A program made the position numbers and the translations under genes. Positions 1-7,644 of a stretch of DNA of 64,000 bases are shown piece by piece. Where the stretch lies: the NCBI RefSeq assembly GCF_038066715.1, contig NZ_JBBUKT010000001.1:248001-312000 (forward strand). Direction: 5' to 3'. Under the pieces are notes generated by a model, which saw nothing but the letters and a program-made list of their open reading frames with translations, did no database searches and was not told the DNA's origin. Position 1 is the first letter of the stretch. Each line of letters starts with the position of its first letter. Origin of the DNA: Luteolibacter sp. Y139 (GTDB taxonomy: Bacteria > Verrucomicrobiota > Verrucomicrobiia > Verrucomicrobiales > Akkermansiaceae).

Positions 1-42
1 AGATGATGAACAGCAAGATGTAATCCCCAACCGCTTGTCGCC

Positions 43-504
43 ATGCAACTGACTCGACTCGACCGTTGGCTAAGGGAGCGCTTCGTCTACGAGACCCACA
101 TCTACACGCTTCGCTTGCCCGAAGCCGTGCCAGCCGGGGTCATCGCCGAAGAGCTTCCCGAGTCACCCGGCCGGCGCTTCAAGCACCGCTTCATCCTCCG
201 CAGTGATGCCGCGGTGAAGGCGCTGATCGAGCAGCTGCGCGAGGGTAACCAGATGTTCACCACCCGGGTGGTGGATCGCGAGGCATGGTATGTCCCGCTG
301 ATCGCGCCCCATGGCAAGTCCATCACCTGGTGGTTCGTCTGGCTCGGTGTGACCGGCATGGCGGTCTTCGGCCTGGTTCACCTCGGCCGCATCGCGTGGG
401 CCAATCCGGAATTGCGGAAGAACGTCACCGAGGCGTTCTCGATTCTCAAGGGTGACGCGGCCAGACCGGATCGACCCGAGGAGCGAGGACCAAAGAAACG
501 TTAA
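43..504 (+). CDS. hypothetical protein with one membrane segment
   Basis: Not a family I recognise. The 153-residue product has a charged N-terminal region of about 95 residues, one hydrophobic segment near residues 96-115 (beginning WWFVWLGVTGM) and a basic C-terminal tail rich in Arg, Lys and Pro. No signal peptide is evident, so it is probably anchored by the single helix. It lies 51 bp upstream of a pseudopilin gene and may start the same transcription unit, since the next four genes overlap one another. The ATG at 43 is the first in-frame start; there is no clear Shine-Dalgarno site. Existence is supported by coding-like composition and position; function is unknown. Confidence 0.7.
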   Translation: MQLTRLDRWLRERFVYETHIYTLRLPEAVPAGVIAEELPESPGRRFKHRFILRSDAAVKALIEQLREGNQMFTTRVVDREAWYVPLIAPHGKSITWWFVWLGVTGMAVFGLVHLGRIAWANPELRKNVTEAFSILKGDAARPDRPEERGPKKR

Positions 505-555
505 GATTTCCGGCTTTTCAAGCCCCCTTAAACAACCTAGGTTCCCACTCGTCCC

Positions 556-987
556 ATGAAATCCCGTGTCCATGGCCAATCGTCGCACCGTGGCTTCACG
601 CTGCTGGAGTTGACGTTGGTAATGTCAGTGCTCCTGCTGCTGATCACCGTCGGCCTGAAGTCGAACAATGCCTTCAAGACCTGGAAGCTCGCTCGCGAGG
701 CCTCCGATACCCTGCGCACCGTGTACATCGCGCAGCGCACCTACCTCGCCGACAATCCGACCACGGCAATGAGCGCGCTGACTCCCGCGCTGTTGCTGCC
801 GTACATCCAGAACGGCCCCACCGTTTTCCCCACCGCCAAGTCGGTGACCGGAGCGACGCTCAATGTCTTCGTGGGCGCATCGCCGCCGTTCTACACGACC
901 ACCGCCACCGTTTCCGGTGCCACCTCGCCCTCTCGTTACGACCCCTCCGGATCCACCACCGATTCCCTCTGGGATGTAGGAGAATGA
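556..987 (+). CDS. type II secretion / type IV pseudopilin-like protein
   Basis: The N-terminus has a short basic leader ending in HRGFTLLELTLVM, the classic prepilin peptidase site: cleavage after Gly, Phe at +1 and Glu at +5. A hydrophobic helix follows, running to about residue 36. Members of this family are processed by PilD-type peptidases and assemble into pili or secretion pseudopili in the envelope. At 143 residues it is in the usual size range. The remainder is variable and has no conserved cysteine pair. Its stop overlaps the next start in an ATGA arrangement, which ties it to four following genes for secreted or membrane proteins and suggests they build or load a pilus-like apparatus. 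That role is inferred. Confidence 0.85.
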   Translation: MKSRVHGQSSHRGFTLLELTLVMSVLLLLITVGLKSNNAFKTWKLAREASDTLRTVYIAQRTYLADNPTTAMSALTPALLLPYIQNGPTVFPTAKSVTGATLNVFVGASPPFYTTTATVSGATSPSRYDPSGSTTDSLWDVGE

Positions 988-1463
988 AATTCTCACTGGT
1001 CGCCGCCCTCATCGCCACGGTCCTTCCGCTCGCCGCAGCGGACACCGCTGGCTTTGAGTCGTTCGGCGAGTACGAGATCCGCAGCCAGACGAAGATCACC
1101 GGCAGTGGCAAGGTGGTCCAGGTGCCGATCAAGCCGCTCAAGCTTTCCGTCTCGTCCGATGGAGTGAGCATCCGCATCTCGTCAGCGGAAAAGTCGGAGG
1201 CATTCTCCACCTTCACCATCTATCGCTCCGACGGCATCGGCCGCCAGAATACTCCCGGAGGCCCGCTCGAAGTGGTGCCCGGAGTGCAGGCCACCAGCGA
1301 CCACCGCGGCGTCCACAAGCACCTGCGCCTCACCCGCGATACCCTCACTCTCACCGTTTTCCCAGGAGTCTCCGACCAGACAGTCGTCACCAATGCCGTC
1401 CTCGCCTCTCCCCCCGCTAATGAGCCTGCCGCCGATTCCCGGAAAGGATCGCCCGCACCTTGA
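984..1463 (+). CDS. hypothetical secreted protein of pseudopilin operon
   Basis: A 159-residue protein with a clean signal peptide (hydrophobic residues 4-18, cleavage probably after LAAA). The mature part is predicted to be mostly beta strands, with alternating polar and hydrophobic residues and no cysteine. The ATG overlaps the stop of the pseudopilin gene by four bases (ATGA), indicating translational coupling. I do not recognise a family. The last 20 residues are Pro/Ala rich and could be a linker. Position suggests a periplasmic or outer-surface partner of the pseudopilin. Confidence 0.75.
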   Translation: MKFSLVAALIATVLPLAAADTAGFESFGEYEIRSQTKITGSGKVVQVPIKPLKLSVSSDGVSIRISSAEKSEAFSTFTIYRSDGIGRQNTPGGPLEVVPGVQATSDHRGVHKHLRLTRDTLTLTVFPGVSDQTVVTNAVLASPPANEPAADSRKGSPAP

Positions 1464-1467
1464 TCTC

Positions 1468-2256
1468 ATGCGTCCGCTGCCCACCACCACTCAGGCCGCC
1501 CCCCTTGCCACCAAACCCGCGGTTTCGACCGCCGTCTCCCAGACCTTGGAACTGGGACCGCTGCATCATTCCACCGTGCCAGCCCAGAACCGTCGGGCTG
1601 CCACGTCGTGCGCCGTCCAGCGCGCGTATCCGTGGCTGTTGATCGCGAGCACCGCCCTCGCCGCAGTCTTCTGCGGACTCTACCTGAACAAGCCGGTCAT
1701 CGTCGCCGGCCCAGGCCCAGGCCCGGCGGCTACCACGATCGCTCCAGCCCCACCGGTGCCCGCCATGATCGCCGCTGCACCGAAGGCTGCCGATTCCCTG
1801 CTGCCACGCGGCGGCCACCTTCCCGGCGACACCGCCAAGCCTCAGGCCGCCGATCCAAAACGGCTCGCCTCGGCGGGCAGCGGATCGGAAACCGCCTTCG
1901 AGGAAACCAACCTCCGCATCCAGCATGTGCTGAAGGCACAGGGCCCCGGCGGCGAGGACCTCGGCAAACTCACACTTGATGTACCCGTCCTCTATCGCAG
2001 CCGCGCGTTGCGCTGGACGCCTGAGGAAATCGCCCGTGCCCGCAACCTGATGACCCGCATCGGCCACTACCAGGAGGCCGCCCAGATCGTCCGCAATGAA
2101 GGCACCAAGCTCCTCGGCGAATGGAACGCCCTGGTCGGTGAGTCCATCCCCACCCCGGTGCTTCGCGCCGATAGCCCGTCGCTCGGCGGTGCGCCGCAGG
2201 CCTCCACCGGCGAGCCCCTCGACAGCACCCAAGCCATCGAAATCAAAAACCGATGA
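1468..2256 (+). CDS. hypothetical single-pass membrane protein of pseudopilin operon
   Basis: The start is placed at the ATG four bases after the preceding stop; an in-frame ATG at 1393 would overlap the previous gene by 71 bp and is less likely. The 262-residue product begins with a Pro/Thr-rich cytoplasmic region, has one transmembrane helix (around YPWLLIASTALAAVFCGLYL), then a long Ala/Pro-rich linker and a folded C-terminal region of about 110 residues. This topology resembles inner-membrane assembly proteins of secretion systems, such as GspC-like proteins, but no sequence family is recognised. It ends in an ATGA overlap with the next gene. Confidence 0.7.
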   Translation: MRPLPTTTQAAPLATKPAVSTAVSQTLELGPLHHSTVPAQNRRAATSCAVQRAYPWLLIASTALAAVFCGLYLNKPVIVAGPGPGPAATTIAPAPPVPAMIAAAPKAADSLLPRGGHLPGDTAKPQAADPKRLASAGSGSETAFEETNLRIQHVLKAQGPGGEDLGKLTLDVPVLYRSRALRWTPEEIARARNLMTRIGHYQEAAQIVRNEGTKLLGEWNALVGESIPTPVLRADSPSLGGAPQASTGEPLDSTQAIEIKNR

Positions 2257-2975
2257 CCCGCTCTCTCCTCATCCTTGCCGCCGTCGTCACGCCGGTGACA
2301 TTCGCCCAAAATATCGCACCGAAGGAATCGGAGCAGGATCCCGTGCTCTCCTCGCTGACGGAAGGCGGCGAGACCCCGAAGGCGAATGCCCTCACCGACG
2401 CGCCTCCCCCGCTCATGTCGGGAGAGGATGGCGGTGCCCCGGTGCTCATCACCGGCACGCCACCCGAAGGAGCGGAGATTGAAGAGCCCGAGCCTGTCAC
2501 TCCGGAGCCCAAGGGCGTGACCGTCCAAATCGAACCCGGCAAGAGCATGATCGGAAAGGTCGATGCCGCTTCGATCAAATTGCTCGCCCCCTTCCCCGCC
2601 AAGCCGCTTTCCCAACCGCCGCCAGGCTGGAAACTGGAGCATCCCGATGATGTTCCTCCCATCACCAAGGAAGTGGAGCTTAACGGCACCCGCATCCCTC
2701 TTTCGATCCGCCCCCACGTGCTGGTGCCGGATGCCGATGGTGCCAACGTGATCGCCGTCCAGGAACCCGGCTACGACGCCTCGCTCGGCTACGCCCAGGC
2801 AGGTACGATAAGTGCCTTACTTGCGAGTTCCGTGGAGCGCATGGAGGAAGACTCCGGCAAACTGGGCGATGCCCTCGATCGCCTCGGCCAGCTCTTGAGC
2901 TCGCTGCCCACTCCCGAGCCTCCCCCACCGGTCGCCAAGGAAGTCATTTCACCCGAAAAGAAGAAGCCGCGATGA
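2253..2975 (+). CDS. hypothetical secreted protein of pseudopilin operon
   Basis: A 240-residue protein with an N-terminal signal peptide (MTRSLLILAAVVTPVTFAQ, cleavage likely at the Ala/Gln). A low-complexity acidic Pro/Glu-rich stretch follows and then a compact region around residues 85-195. The C-terminal 50 residues form a short amphipathic or coiled-coil segment and a Pro-rich, basic tail. Both ends overlap neighbouring genes by ATGA, so it is translated with the pseudopilin operon. No catalytic motif is visible, and a structural or chaperone role in the envelope is only an inference. Confidence 0.7.
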   Translation: MTRSLLILAAVVTPVTFAQNIAPKESEQDPVLSSLTEGGETPKANALTDAPPPLMSGEDGGAPVLITGTPPEGAEIEEPEPVTPEPKGVTVQIEPGKSMIGKVDAASIKLLAPFPAKPLSQPPPGWKLEHPDDVPPITKEVELNGTRIPLSIRPHVLVPDADGANVIAVQEPGYDASLGYAQAGTISALLASSVERMEEDSGKLGDALDRLGQLLSSLPTPEPPPPVAKEVISPEKKKPR

Positions 2976-3505
2976 AACCAAGCCTCATCCCGATCGCCTG
3001 TAGCACCGCCCTCACCCTGATGGCCGGAGCCTCCGCTGCCCACTGGTGTTCCGTCCGTGACATGGTGAAGCTCGCCGGGGTCATGCCGATGCCCGCGCCG
3101 CAGTCACCTTCTATCAGGCCCCTTCCGGCACCACAGGACGACAGCAGGACCCGCCAGGCCGAGGCCTTGCTCGCTGAAGCGCGCAGCAGTGGCTGGAAGA
3201 AGCCGGCCGCCGATCTTCCTCATGCCCCGGCGAAAACTCCGTCCGCTGCCACCGGCGCCACCGGCGCCACCGGAGACCGCTTCGAACGCCTCCTCTCCGC
3301 GATGGAAGGAATGGTCGGCGAGAACCAGCGGATCCAGGAGGAAAACCGGCAGCTTCGTGACAACGTCGCCGATACCAATCGCAGCCTCATGGAACTCCAG
3401 TTCCGCGTGGACAGCTACGATGGCGAGTTCCGCCCCCTGAAGGTTCAGGAGGAGGCCACTCCCTATGACGATGGCAGCGCCGGGGTGCTACCACCGTTGG
3501 AGTGA
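2972..3505 (+). CDS. hypothetical secreted coiled-coil protein, last gene of pseudopilin operon
   Basis: The 177-residue product has a signal peptide (SLIPIACSTALTLMAGASA), a Pro-rich linker, a short run of three Gly-Ala-Thr triplets encoded by a 9-bp tandem repeat near 3256, and a predicted coiled coil around residues 105-145 (pattern of Met/Leu/Ile every 3-4 residues, with EENRQLRDN and DTNRSLMELQ). The start overlaps the previous stop by ATGA. The gene converges on a DUF4407 gene only 10 bp away. No family recognised. It may oligomerise through the coiled coil. Confidence 0.7.
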   Translation: MKPSLIPIACSTALTLMAGASAAHWCSVRDMVKLAGVMPMPAPQSPSIRPLPAPQDDSRTRQAEALLAEARSSGWKKPAADLPHAPAKTPSAATGATGATGDRFERLLSAMEGMVGENQRIQEENRQLRDNVADTNRSLMELQFRVDSYDGEFRPLKVQEEATPYDDGSAGVLPPLE

Positions 3506-3515
3506 TTTACTCACG

Positions 3516-5204
3516 TCACGCGTGCTGGCCGGCGAAGAAGACTTCCATCCGGTGCTGCATGTCCTCGTAGAAGCGCTTCTTGATCGCTTCCAGGGCCGCG
3601 ATCTTTTCGGGACCGGCATGGAATGCCTCGTCCTGCTCCAGCTTGATCTTCGCCGCGAAGGATTTCTCCATCTCGATCAATGAATCGAGAAACTCCTGGG
3701 CCGCACGGCTGTGCTCCACCCCATCGATGAGCGCGTTCTCCAGCCGCTTGTTGCGCGTCACCGCGATCAAATTGCCGGCGGCGAGCTTCTCCATGTAGCG
3801 CTGGTTGCTTTGGCGGAAGGCTCGGTGCTCCGAGTCATAGGCGATCTCGTCGCGGTCCAGCAGCGTGTCGTACGGACCCGGCTTGGTGAAGAACTTCACG
3901 ATCAGCGGAATCGTGTCCACCAGCATGAATAGCAAGGTCAGCACGATGTAGGTGGCCAGCGCGAACTGCCCGCCCTCGCTCCCCGCCTTGAAAAGTCCAT
4001 GCAGCGCCAGCGTCTGGGTCAGGATATCCTTCCGCGGCTCAGCCTGGATATCGGCAATGCGCTTCTGCTCTTCCGTCGAAATCGCAGCGAGTTCCGCCTG
4101 CGCCGCCTTGAACTCCAGGTTGCGCGTCTCGATCTGCTGGTCGAGTGCCGAGCGCACCGCGTTCTGCTGTTCCGTGAACGAGGAGGCCTGATCCTCCTCC
4201 ACCCGTTGCTTGAGCGCCGCCACCCGGTTTGCCTCCGCCTTGTTAGCCGCAGCAATCTCGGCAAGCCGCGTCTCGAAGGTCGCAATCGCCCCCTTCTCCG
4301 CCTCCCGCACCTGCGTCTGCAGCTTCGCCTTCTCCGTCGACGCATGCTCCAGCAACGCACCAATCCGCTGCGCCTCCGTGCGGCGCGGCTCCAGTTGGTC
4401 CGCCCGGATCGACCGCGCCCGCGGTCCTTCCCCACGCATCCCCGAGCGCTGGCCATTCAACTCCCGCTCGAATTCCGCCTGCCAGAATCCCAACTCCTCC
4501 TGCAGCTTCGCATACTGCGGCGAAAGCTCGTCGGACTGCTTGTTCACGATATCCAGCCGGTCGCGGAAGGGCTTCGTCGCCTCCTCCGTCGCCGCCTTCA
4601 GCTCCGTCTGCTGCTCCGCCGTCAGTCCGGGAATCGCCGAGGCGGCATCCGTCTTCTCCTGAAGGATGAACTTCGCACTGTAGCTCAGCTTCCGCTCCTC
4701 TTGCAGCGCCGCGATCTTCTTCTCAAGCCCGTCCATCGTCTCGCGGACCTTGTCCTTGCCGATGGTAAACTTCGCCCGCTCCTGGCTGATTTCCGAGGAG
4801 CGCTTCTCCTCCACCACCGTCTGGATCGTATCCCGGAACAGCAGCAGCACCAGCGGGTGCGCAATCGTCAGCCCCATCAAAATCGCCACCAGCAACCGCA
4901 GCGAGAACTGCGACAACTTCCGCCACCACGAAAGGAACGGCCGGTAGCCCGCTAGCAGCGCCCGGTCGATCGTCATGATGATAAACGCCCACACCCCCGC
5001 CACCGGATAAATCACCCGCGGATCAGTGGTCAGCGTCGAAAGCGCATAAGAGCAGGCAATGAAAGCAAACGCGCACGGCACCAAAACCGTCGCCCCGAAT
5101 GCCACATACTTCCGCTGCTCCCAATTCGGGCACTGTTCGAGAGTCTCCGTGCCAGCGCCGGACAGCCAGAAAAAGAGGCGCTTGAAAGGATTGGACCGGT
5201 TCAT
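3516..5204 (-). CDS. DUF4407 family membrane protein with long coiled coil
   Basis: The 562-residue product matches the layout of DUF4407: a cytoplasmic N-terminus, two hydrophobic segments around residues 33-80, a third near 98-122 after a conserved-looking FIIMTIDRALLAGYR stretch, a 270-residue charged coiled coil (repeated AEL/EAN/EEQ heptads) and a fourth hydrophobic segment near 420-440 (YIVLTLLFMLVDTIPL). The helical tail carries many Lys and Glu. The function of this family is unknown; the topology suggests a large coiled coil held between membrane helices. It stands alone between convergent and divergent neighbours. Family assignment is from remembered sequence features, not a search. 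Confidence 0.8.
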   Translation of the reverse strand: MNRSNPFKRLFFWLSGAGTETLEQCPNWEQRKYVAFGATVLVPCAFAFIACSYALSTLTTDPRVIYPVAGVWAFIIMTIDRALLAGYRPFLSWWRKLSQFSLRLLVAILMGLTIAHPLVLLLFRDTIQTVVEEKRSSEISQERAKFTIGKDKVRETMDGLEKKIAALQEERKLSYSAKFILQEKTDAASAIPGLTAEQQTELKAATEEATKPFRDRLDIVNKQSDELSPQYAKLQEELGFWQAEFERELNGQRSGMRGEGPRARSIRADQLEPRRTEAQRIGALLEHASTEKAKLQTQVREAEKGAIATFETRLAEIAAANKAEANRVAALKQRVEEDQASSFTEQQNAVRSALDQQIETRNLEFKAAQAELAAISTEEQKRIADIQAEPRKDILTQTLALHGLFKAGSEGGQFALATYIVLTLLFMLVDTIPLIVKFFTKPGPYDTLLDRDEIAYDSEHRAFRQSNQRYMEKLAAGNLIAVTRNKRLENALIDGVEHSRAAQEFLDSLIEMEKSFAAKIKLEQDEAFHAGPEKIAALEAIKKRFYEDMQHRMEVFFAGQHA

Positions 5205-5464
5205 GGAATGAAAAATGGGATCAAAGCGTGGATTCCCCGAAAAGCGAGACCGCGATCCCGCATTGTTGGCGGAAACGCGGTTTCCCGCCCCGCTTTGTCA
5301 CTGTTTCTAAAACAGGCCAGCCCTCCTCGACCAAATCGCGGTCCAGCCGGAAAAATGTTACAGCCAAGGGCTAAGGTTGGAAAATCCATGTACCACGATG
5401 ACAAGGCTGGCCGCTCCCCGGGAATGGAAGCTGGCGAATTCATGGCAAGGGAACACCCTCACCC
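5205..5464. promoter_or_regulatory. divergent intergenic region with two small inverted repeats
   Basis: This 260-bp gap separates the divergent DUF4407 and lipoprotein genes, so promoters for both should lie here. Two inverted repeats are visible: a GGAAAC/GTTTCC stem with a GCG loop at about 5271-5285 that extends to GGC/GCC with a bulge, and CTGTTT/AAACAG at 5301-5315 with a 3-base loop. I see no convincing pair of -35/-10 boxes and no gene. Confidence 0.35.
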
Positions 5465-5956
5465 ATGGTGAAACATTCCAGCAAGATCAGGAACTGGTGC
5501 GGGGTCAGCGGCATCGCCGCAGCGTCAGTGGCGGGATTGCTCGCCGGATGTGGGAATGCCCTTTACTCGGCGGCTCAGGTTCCCGGGCTCAAGCAGGTCA
5601 GCGACTCGATGAACGAGCGGGCCTTCGTCGAGTGGATGGAAAGCGATCCCGCGCCACAGGTCCGCACACGCGTGGCGCAGGGTGAGTATCGGCTACTCGG
5701 CTTGGCGATCTATGACAGGAAAGACTACTGGATTCCCGGCGTGACCCGCCGCGGGACGAAGGCCAAGTACGATGATTATGACGTGACCTGGCAGGGCATG
5801 GGTGGCCGGAACGAGAAGCACATCCCACTCGCGGAGTCCTACATGTCGCGCTTCAATGCGATGATGCTGGAGGAACGCAAGGGCGTGCCGCTGGATCTCT
5901 ACGGCCGCGGGCCACGGCATGACGACTACTCGGGAGCTGTGAAAAAAGCTCGATAG
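5465..5956 (+). CDS. putative lipoprotein, hypothetical
   Basis: A 163-residue protein with a basic N-terminus, a hydrophobic segment and a lipobox (GLLAGC, Cys near residue 29), indicating lipid attachment after signal peptidase II cleavage. The mature part is charged and rich in Tyr, Asp and Arg, including YDDYDVTWQGMGGRNEKH, with no recognised domain. An alternative shorter start would weaken the signal peptide, so the ATG at 5465 is favoured. Downstream is a 0.6-kb non-coding region. Function unknown. Confidence 0.65.
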   Translation: MVKHSSKIRNWCGVSGIAAASVAGLLAGCGNALYSAAQVPGLKQVSDSMNERAFVEWMESDPAPQVRTRVAQGEYRLLGLAIYDRKDYWIPGVTRRGTKAKYDDYDVTWQGMGGRNEKHIPLAESYMSRFNAMMLEERKGVPLDLYGRGPRHDDYSGAVKKAR

Positions 5957-6035
5957 CAGTGGGTGGGGTCAGTCCTTCCCGCACGTGAATTTTGGGATCC
6001 GCTAAGCCAACAGCCTCTTGGGCGAGCGACCGGGA

Positions 6036-6082
6036 GCACTCCAATAATTCCACTCTATAGGCATTCGGGAATAGTGGAGTGC
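6036..6082. repeat. REP-like palindrome, copy A
   Basis: An 8-bp arm GCACTCCA (6036-6043) pairs with TGGAGTGC (6075-6082), and inside it ATTCC (6047-6051) pairs with GGAAT (6068-6072). The right half contains TAGGCATTCGGGAAT, which matches the loop-plus-right-arm of two other palindromes in the window at 11 of 15 and 13 of 15 positions. This suggests a dispersed family. Confidence 0.5.
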
Positions 6083-6151
6083 AAAGTGCACGAACCCTTC
6101 ATCCCAGCCGCTCATCGGGGATGGCCATCCGGTGCCACCACCCACCGAAAA

Positions 6152-6194
6152 ATTCCGATATTCCGACCTCCTAGGTATATCGGAATATCGGAAT
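6152..6194. repeat. REP-like palindrome, copy B (perfect 15-bp arms)
   Basis: The left arm ATTCCGATATTCCGA (6152-6166) and the right arm TCGGAATATCGGAAT (6180-6194) are perfect reverse complements separated by 13 bp containing CCTAGGTATA. It lies 70 bp from copy A and shares with a third copy near 31.4 kb the CCTAGG(C/T)ATA loop and the trailing GGAATCC(G/A)GCGG. Confidence 0.6.
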
Positions 6195-6376
6195 CCGGCG
6201 GATTACCGCGAGGCACGGCTGCAGCAAGGCTCGGAACAATGGGCCCAACTGCGGCTGGAACTTCCTTTCCCCGGTTGCCACACCTCCAAAGCGTCCCCAC
6301 AACTTCCACAGCCACCTTCTCGAGATCGAGACTCAACAAAAGCTCAACAAAACCGCCCCAAACGGGCAAAAAAGAA

Positions 6377-6432
6377 GCCCGACCGCTGTGCCTCAGGAAA
6401 AACCCAAAAACCTAAGGCTCAAGCGGTCGGGC
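6377..6432 (-). terminator. rho-independent terminator for minus-strand lipoprotein gene
   Basis: GCCCGACCGCT (6377-6387) and AGCGGTCGGGC (6422-6432) form an 11-bp perfect stem, and GCCTCAGG/CCTAAGGC extend it inward with one wobble pair. Read on the minus strand the hairpin is followed by TTCTTTTTTG, a typical terminator tail. On the plus strand there is no T-run. It lies about 140 bp after the stop of the gene ending at 6574. Confidence 0.7.
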
Positions 6433-6573
6433 CACCTGCCGGGAGTCACCTCCCTGACAAGACCTTTTGTGTTGGAGGAGTCATGCTCTCGCAATCGCCT
6501 CACATGAGTATTAACGTCACCGGCCGGATTTTTGTTTCAGCTTTTTCGAGAAATTTTCCGGCACCCCGGAATT

Positions 6574-7584
6574 CTAGCTCCGGTCCTTCCACTGGCGCAC
6601 CCGCAGCTGGTCGATCGCTCCTTGGATCTTCTGCTTCGGGCCATTGCCTTGGCCCTGCGTGACGGTCCTCACCGTCTGGTATTCCTCCCTCAGCACCAGC
6701 GGGTGAAGCAGCGAGCACCAGATTTTTCCCGATTGGATCGTCAGTTCGCCCGTCTCGTTGCTACCATCCAGCGAGGTCTCATTCTTGATCGAAACATCTC
6801 CCTGCACGCCAAACCGGCCACAGGGATGCCCGTCCAGCGCCTCGGAAACCTCGTAGGTCAGCGTCACCTTGCCGCTCGCCCCGTTTTCAAACAGCAGCGC
6901 CAGCGAGTCCCCTTCCAAAACCAGCTTGTCGCCGGCTATCCAGCGCTTCGACGAGGAAAACCACTGCTTCCGCGGCACCAATCCGTACTGGACCAGCATC
7001 CCGGACAAATTCGGCAAAAGATCCTGCTCCAGCAGCTTCCGGTTGAATGCCACCGCGCCCTTGCGGGCCGGCAACTGCCAACCGTCACGGGTCTGCTCGA
7101 ATTCCACCCGCGCGCCCACCATCTGCGACGGCTCGGCGGCCGGATCGCCTTGGGCAGAGGCCTTCGCCTTCTCCACCGCCTCCTTGGAATCAACCACCTT
7201 CCCGGCCTTCTCCACCGTCACCGAGAGATTCGTGCCGCTGCGCTCGAACAGGCCGATGAGCTCAAAGGCTCCATCCACGCTCACTTTTTCCGTCCCGAGC
7301 GCCGAAGTGGTGATCCTCCGTGTATTATGAAACGTCGTGCGCTGCGTTACCCGCACCTCAATGTCCGTCGGAAACGGCAGGTCGCGCCGGAAACGCACGC
7401 CTTCCGCCGCCGTGTCCACCTGGGCCACGAACGTCGACGCGACGTCCCCGCCCGGCGGCTTCGGAAGGCTGGAATCCTTGGCTCCCTCGATTTTATCCCG
7501 CGCCGCCTCGACCGCTTTCTTGGCCTTGTCGCACGAAGTCAGCCCTAGCGCGAGGAGCGGCAGGACAAACACTAAACATTTCAT
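6574..7584 (-). CDS. putative lipoprotein, hypothetical
   Basis: A 336-residue protein with a signal peptide and lipobox (ALGLTSC, Cys about residue 18), then a helical KAKKAVEAARDKIEGAKDS linker and a mostly beta-rich body of about 300 residues. No catalytic motif is recognised. A Lys/Ala-rich helix directly after the lipid-anchored Cys resembles spacers that hold lipoproteins off the membrane. It is followed by a 3' region and a clear terminator, so it is probably transcribed alone. Function unknown. Confidence 0.7.
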   Translation of the reverse strand: MKCLVFVLPLLALGLTSCDKAKKAVEAARDKIEGAKDSSLPKPPGGDVASTFVAQVDTAAEGVRFRRDLPFPTDIEVRVTQRTTFHNTRRITTSALGTEKVSVDGAFELIGLFERSGTNLSVTVEKAGKVVDSKEAVEKAKASAQGDPAAEPSQMVGARVEFEQTRDGWQLPARKGAVAFNRKLLEQDLLPNLSGMLVQYGLVPRKQWFSSSKRWIAGDKLVLEGDSLALLFENGASGKVTLTYEVSEALDGHPCGRFGVQGDVSIKNETSLDGSNETGELTIQSGKIWCSLLHPLVLREEYQTVRTVTQGQGNGPKQKIQGAIDQLRVRQWKDRS

Positions 7585-7644
7585 GAATTTCAGGTATCAC
7601 GGATGATGGACCGTGACTACTCTTACCTTCCAACAACCTGAGAC

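Larger units (their letters stand above)
5957..6573. other. 617-bp non-coding region with REP-like hairpins and terminator
   Basis: No open frame here has convincing composition, a signal or a family. The stretch holds two asymmetric palindromes (6036-6082 and 6152-6194) and, on the minus strand, a strong hairpin followed by a T-rich run (6377-6432). Between the hairpin and the downstream end of the minus-strand lipoprotein gene there is a further 140 bp with several small complementary segments, which may be a structured 3' untranslated region or a small RNA. Confidence 0.6.

Noticed and set aside
1..42. Possible last codons of an upstream gene ending TAA at 21-23
   Set aside because: Only seven codons lie in the window, too little to support a gene.
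3250..3275. Collagen-like Gly-x-y repeat in the last pseudopilin operon gene
   Set aside because: Only three GAT triplets occur, too few for a collagen-like domain.
3999..4955. Long open frame opposite the DUF4407 gene
   Set aside because: Arg/Leu-rich translation is a shadow of a G+C-rich gene; no start region or family support.
5963..6415. Open frame in the 0.6-kb gap after the first lipoprotein
   Set aside because: It runs through both palindromes and half the terminator, has no coding bias and resembles no protein.
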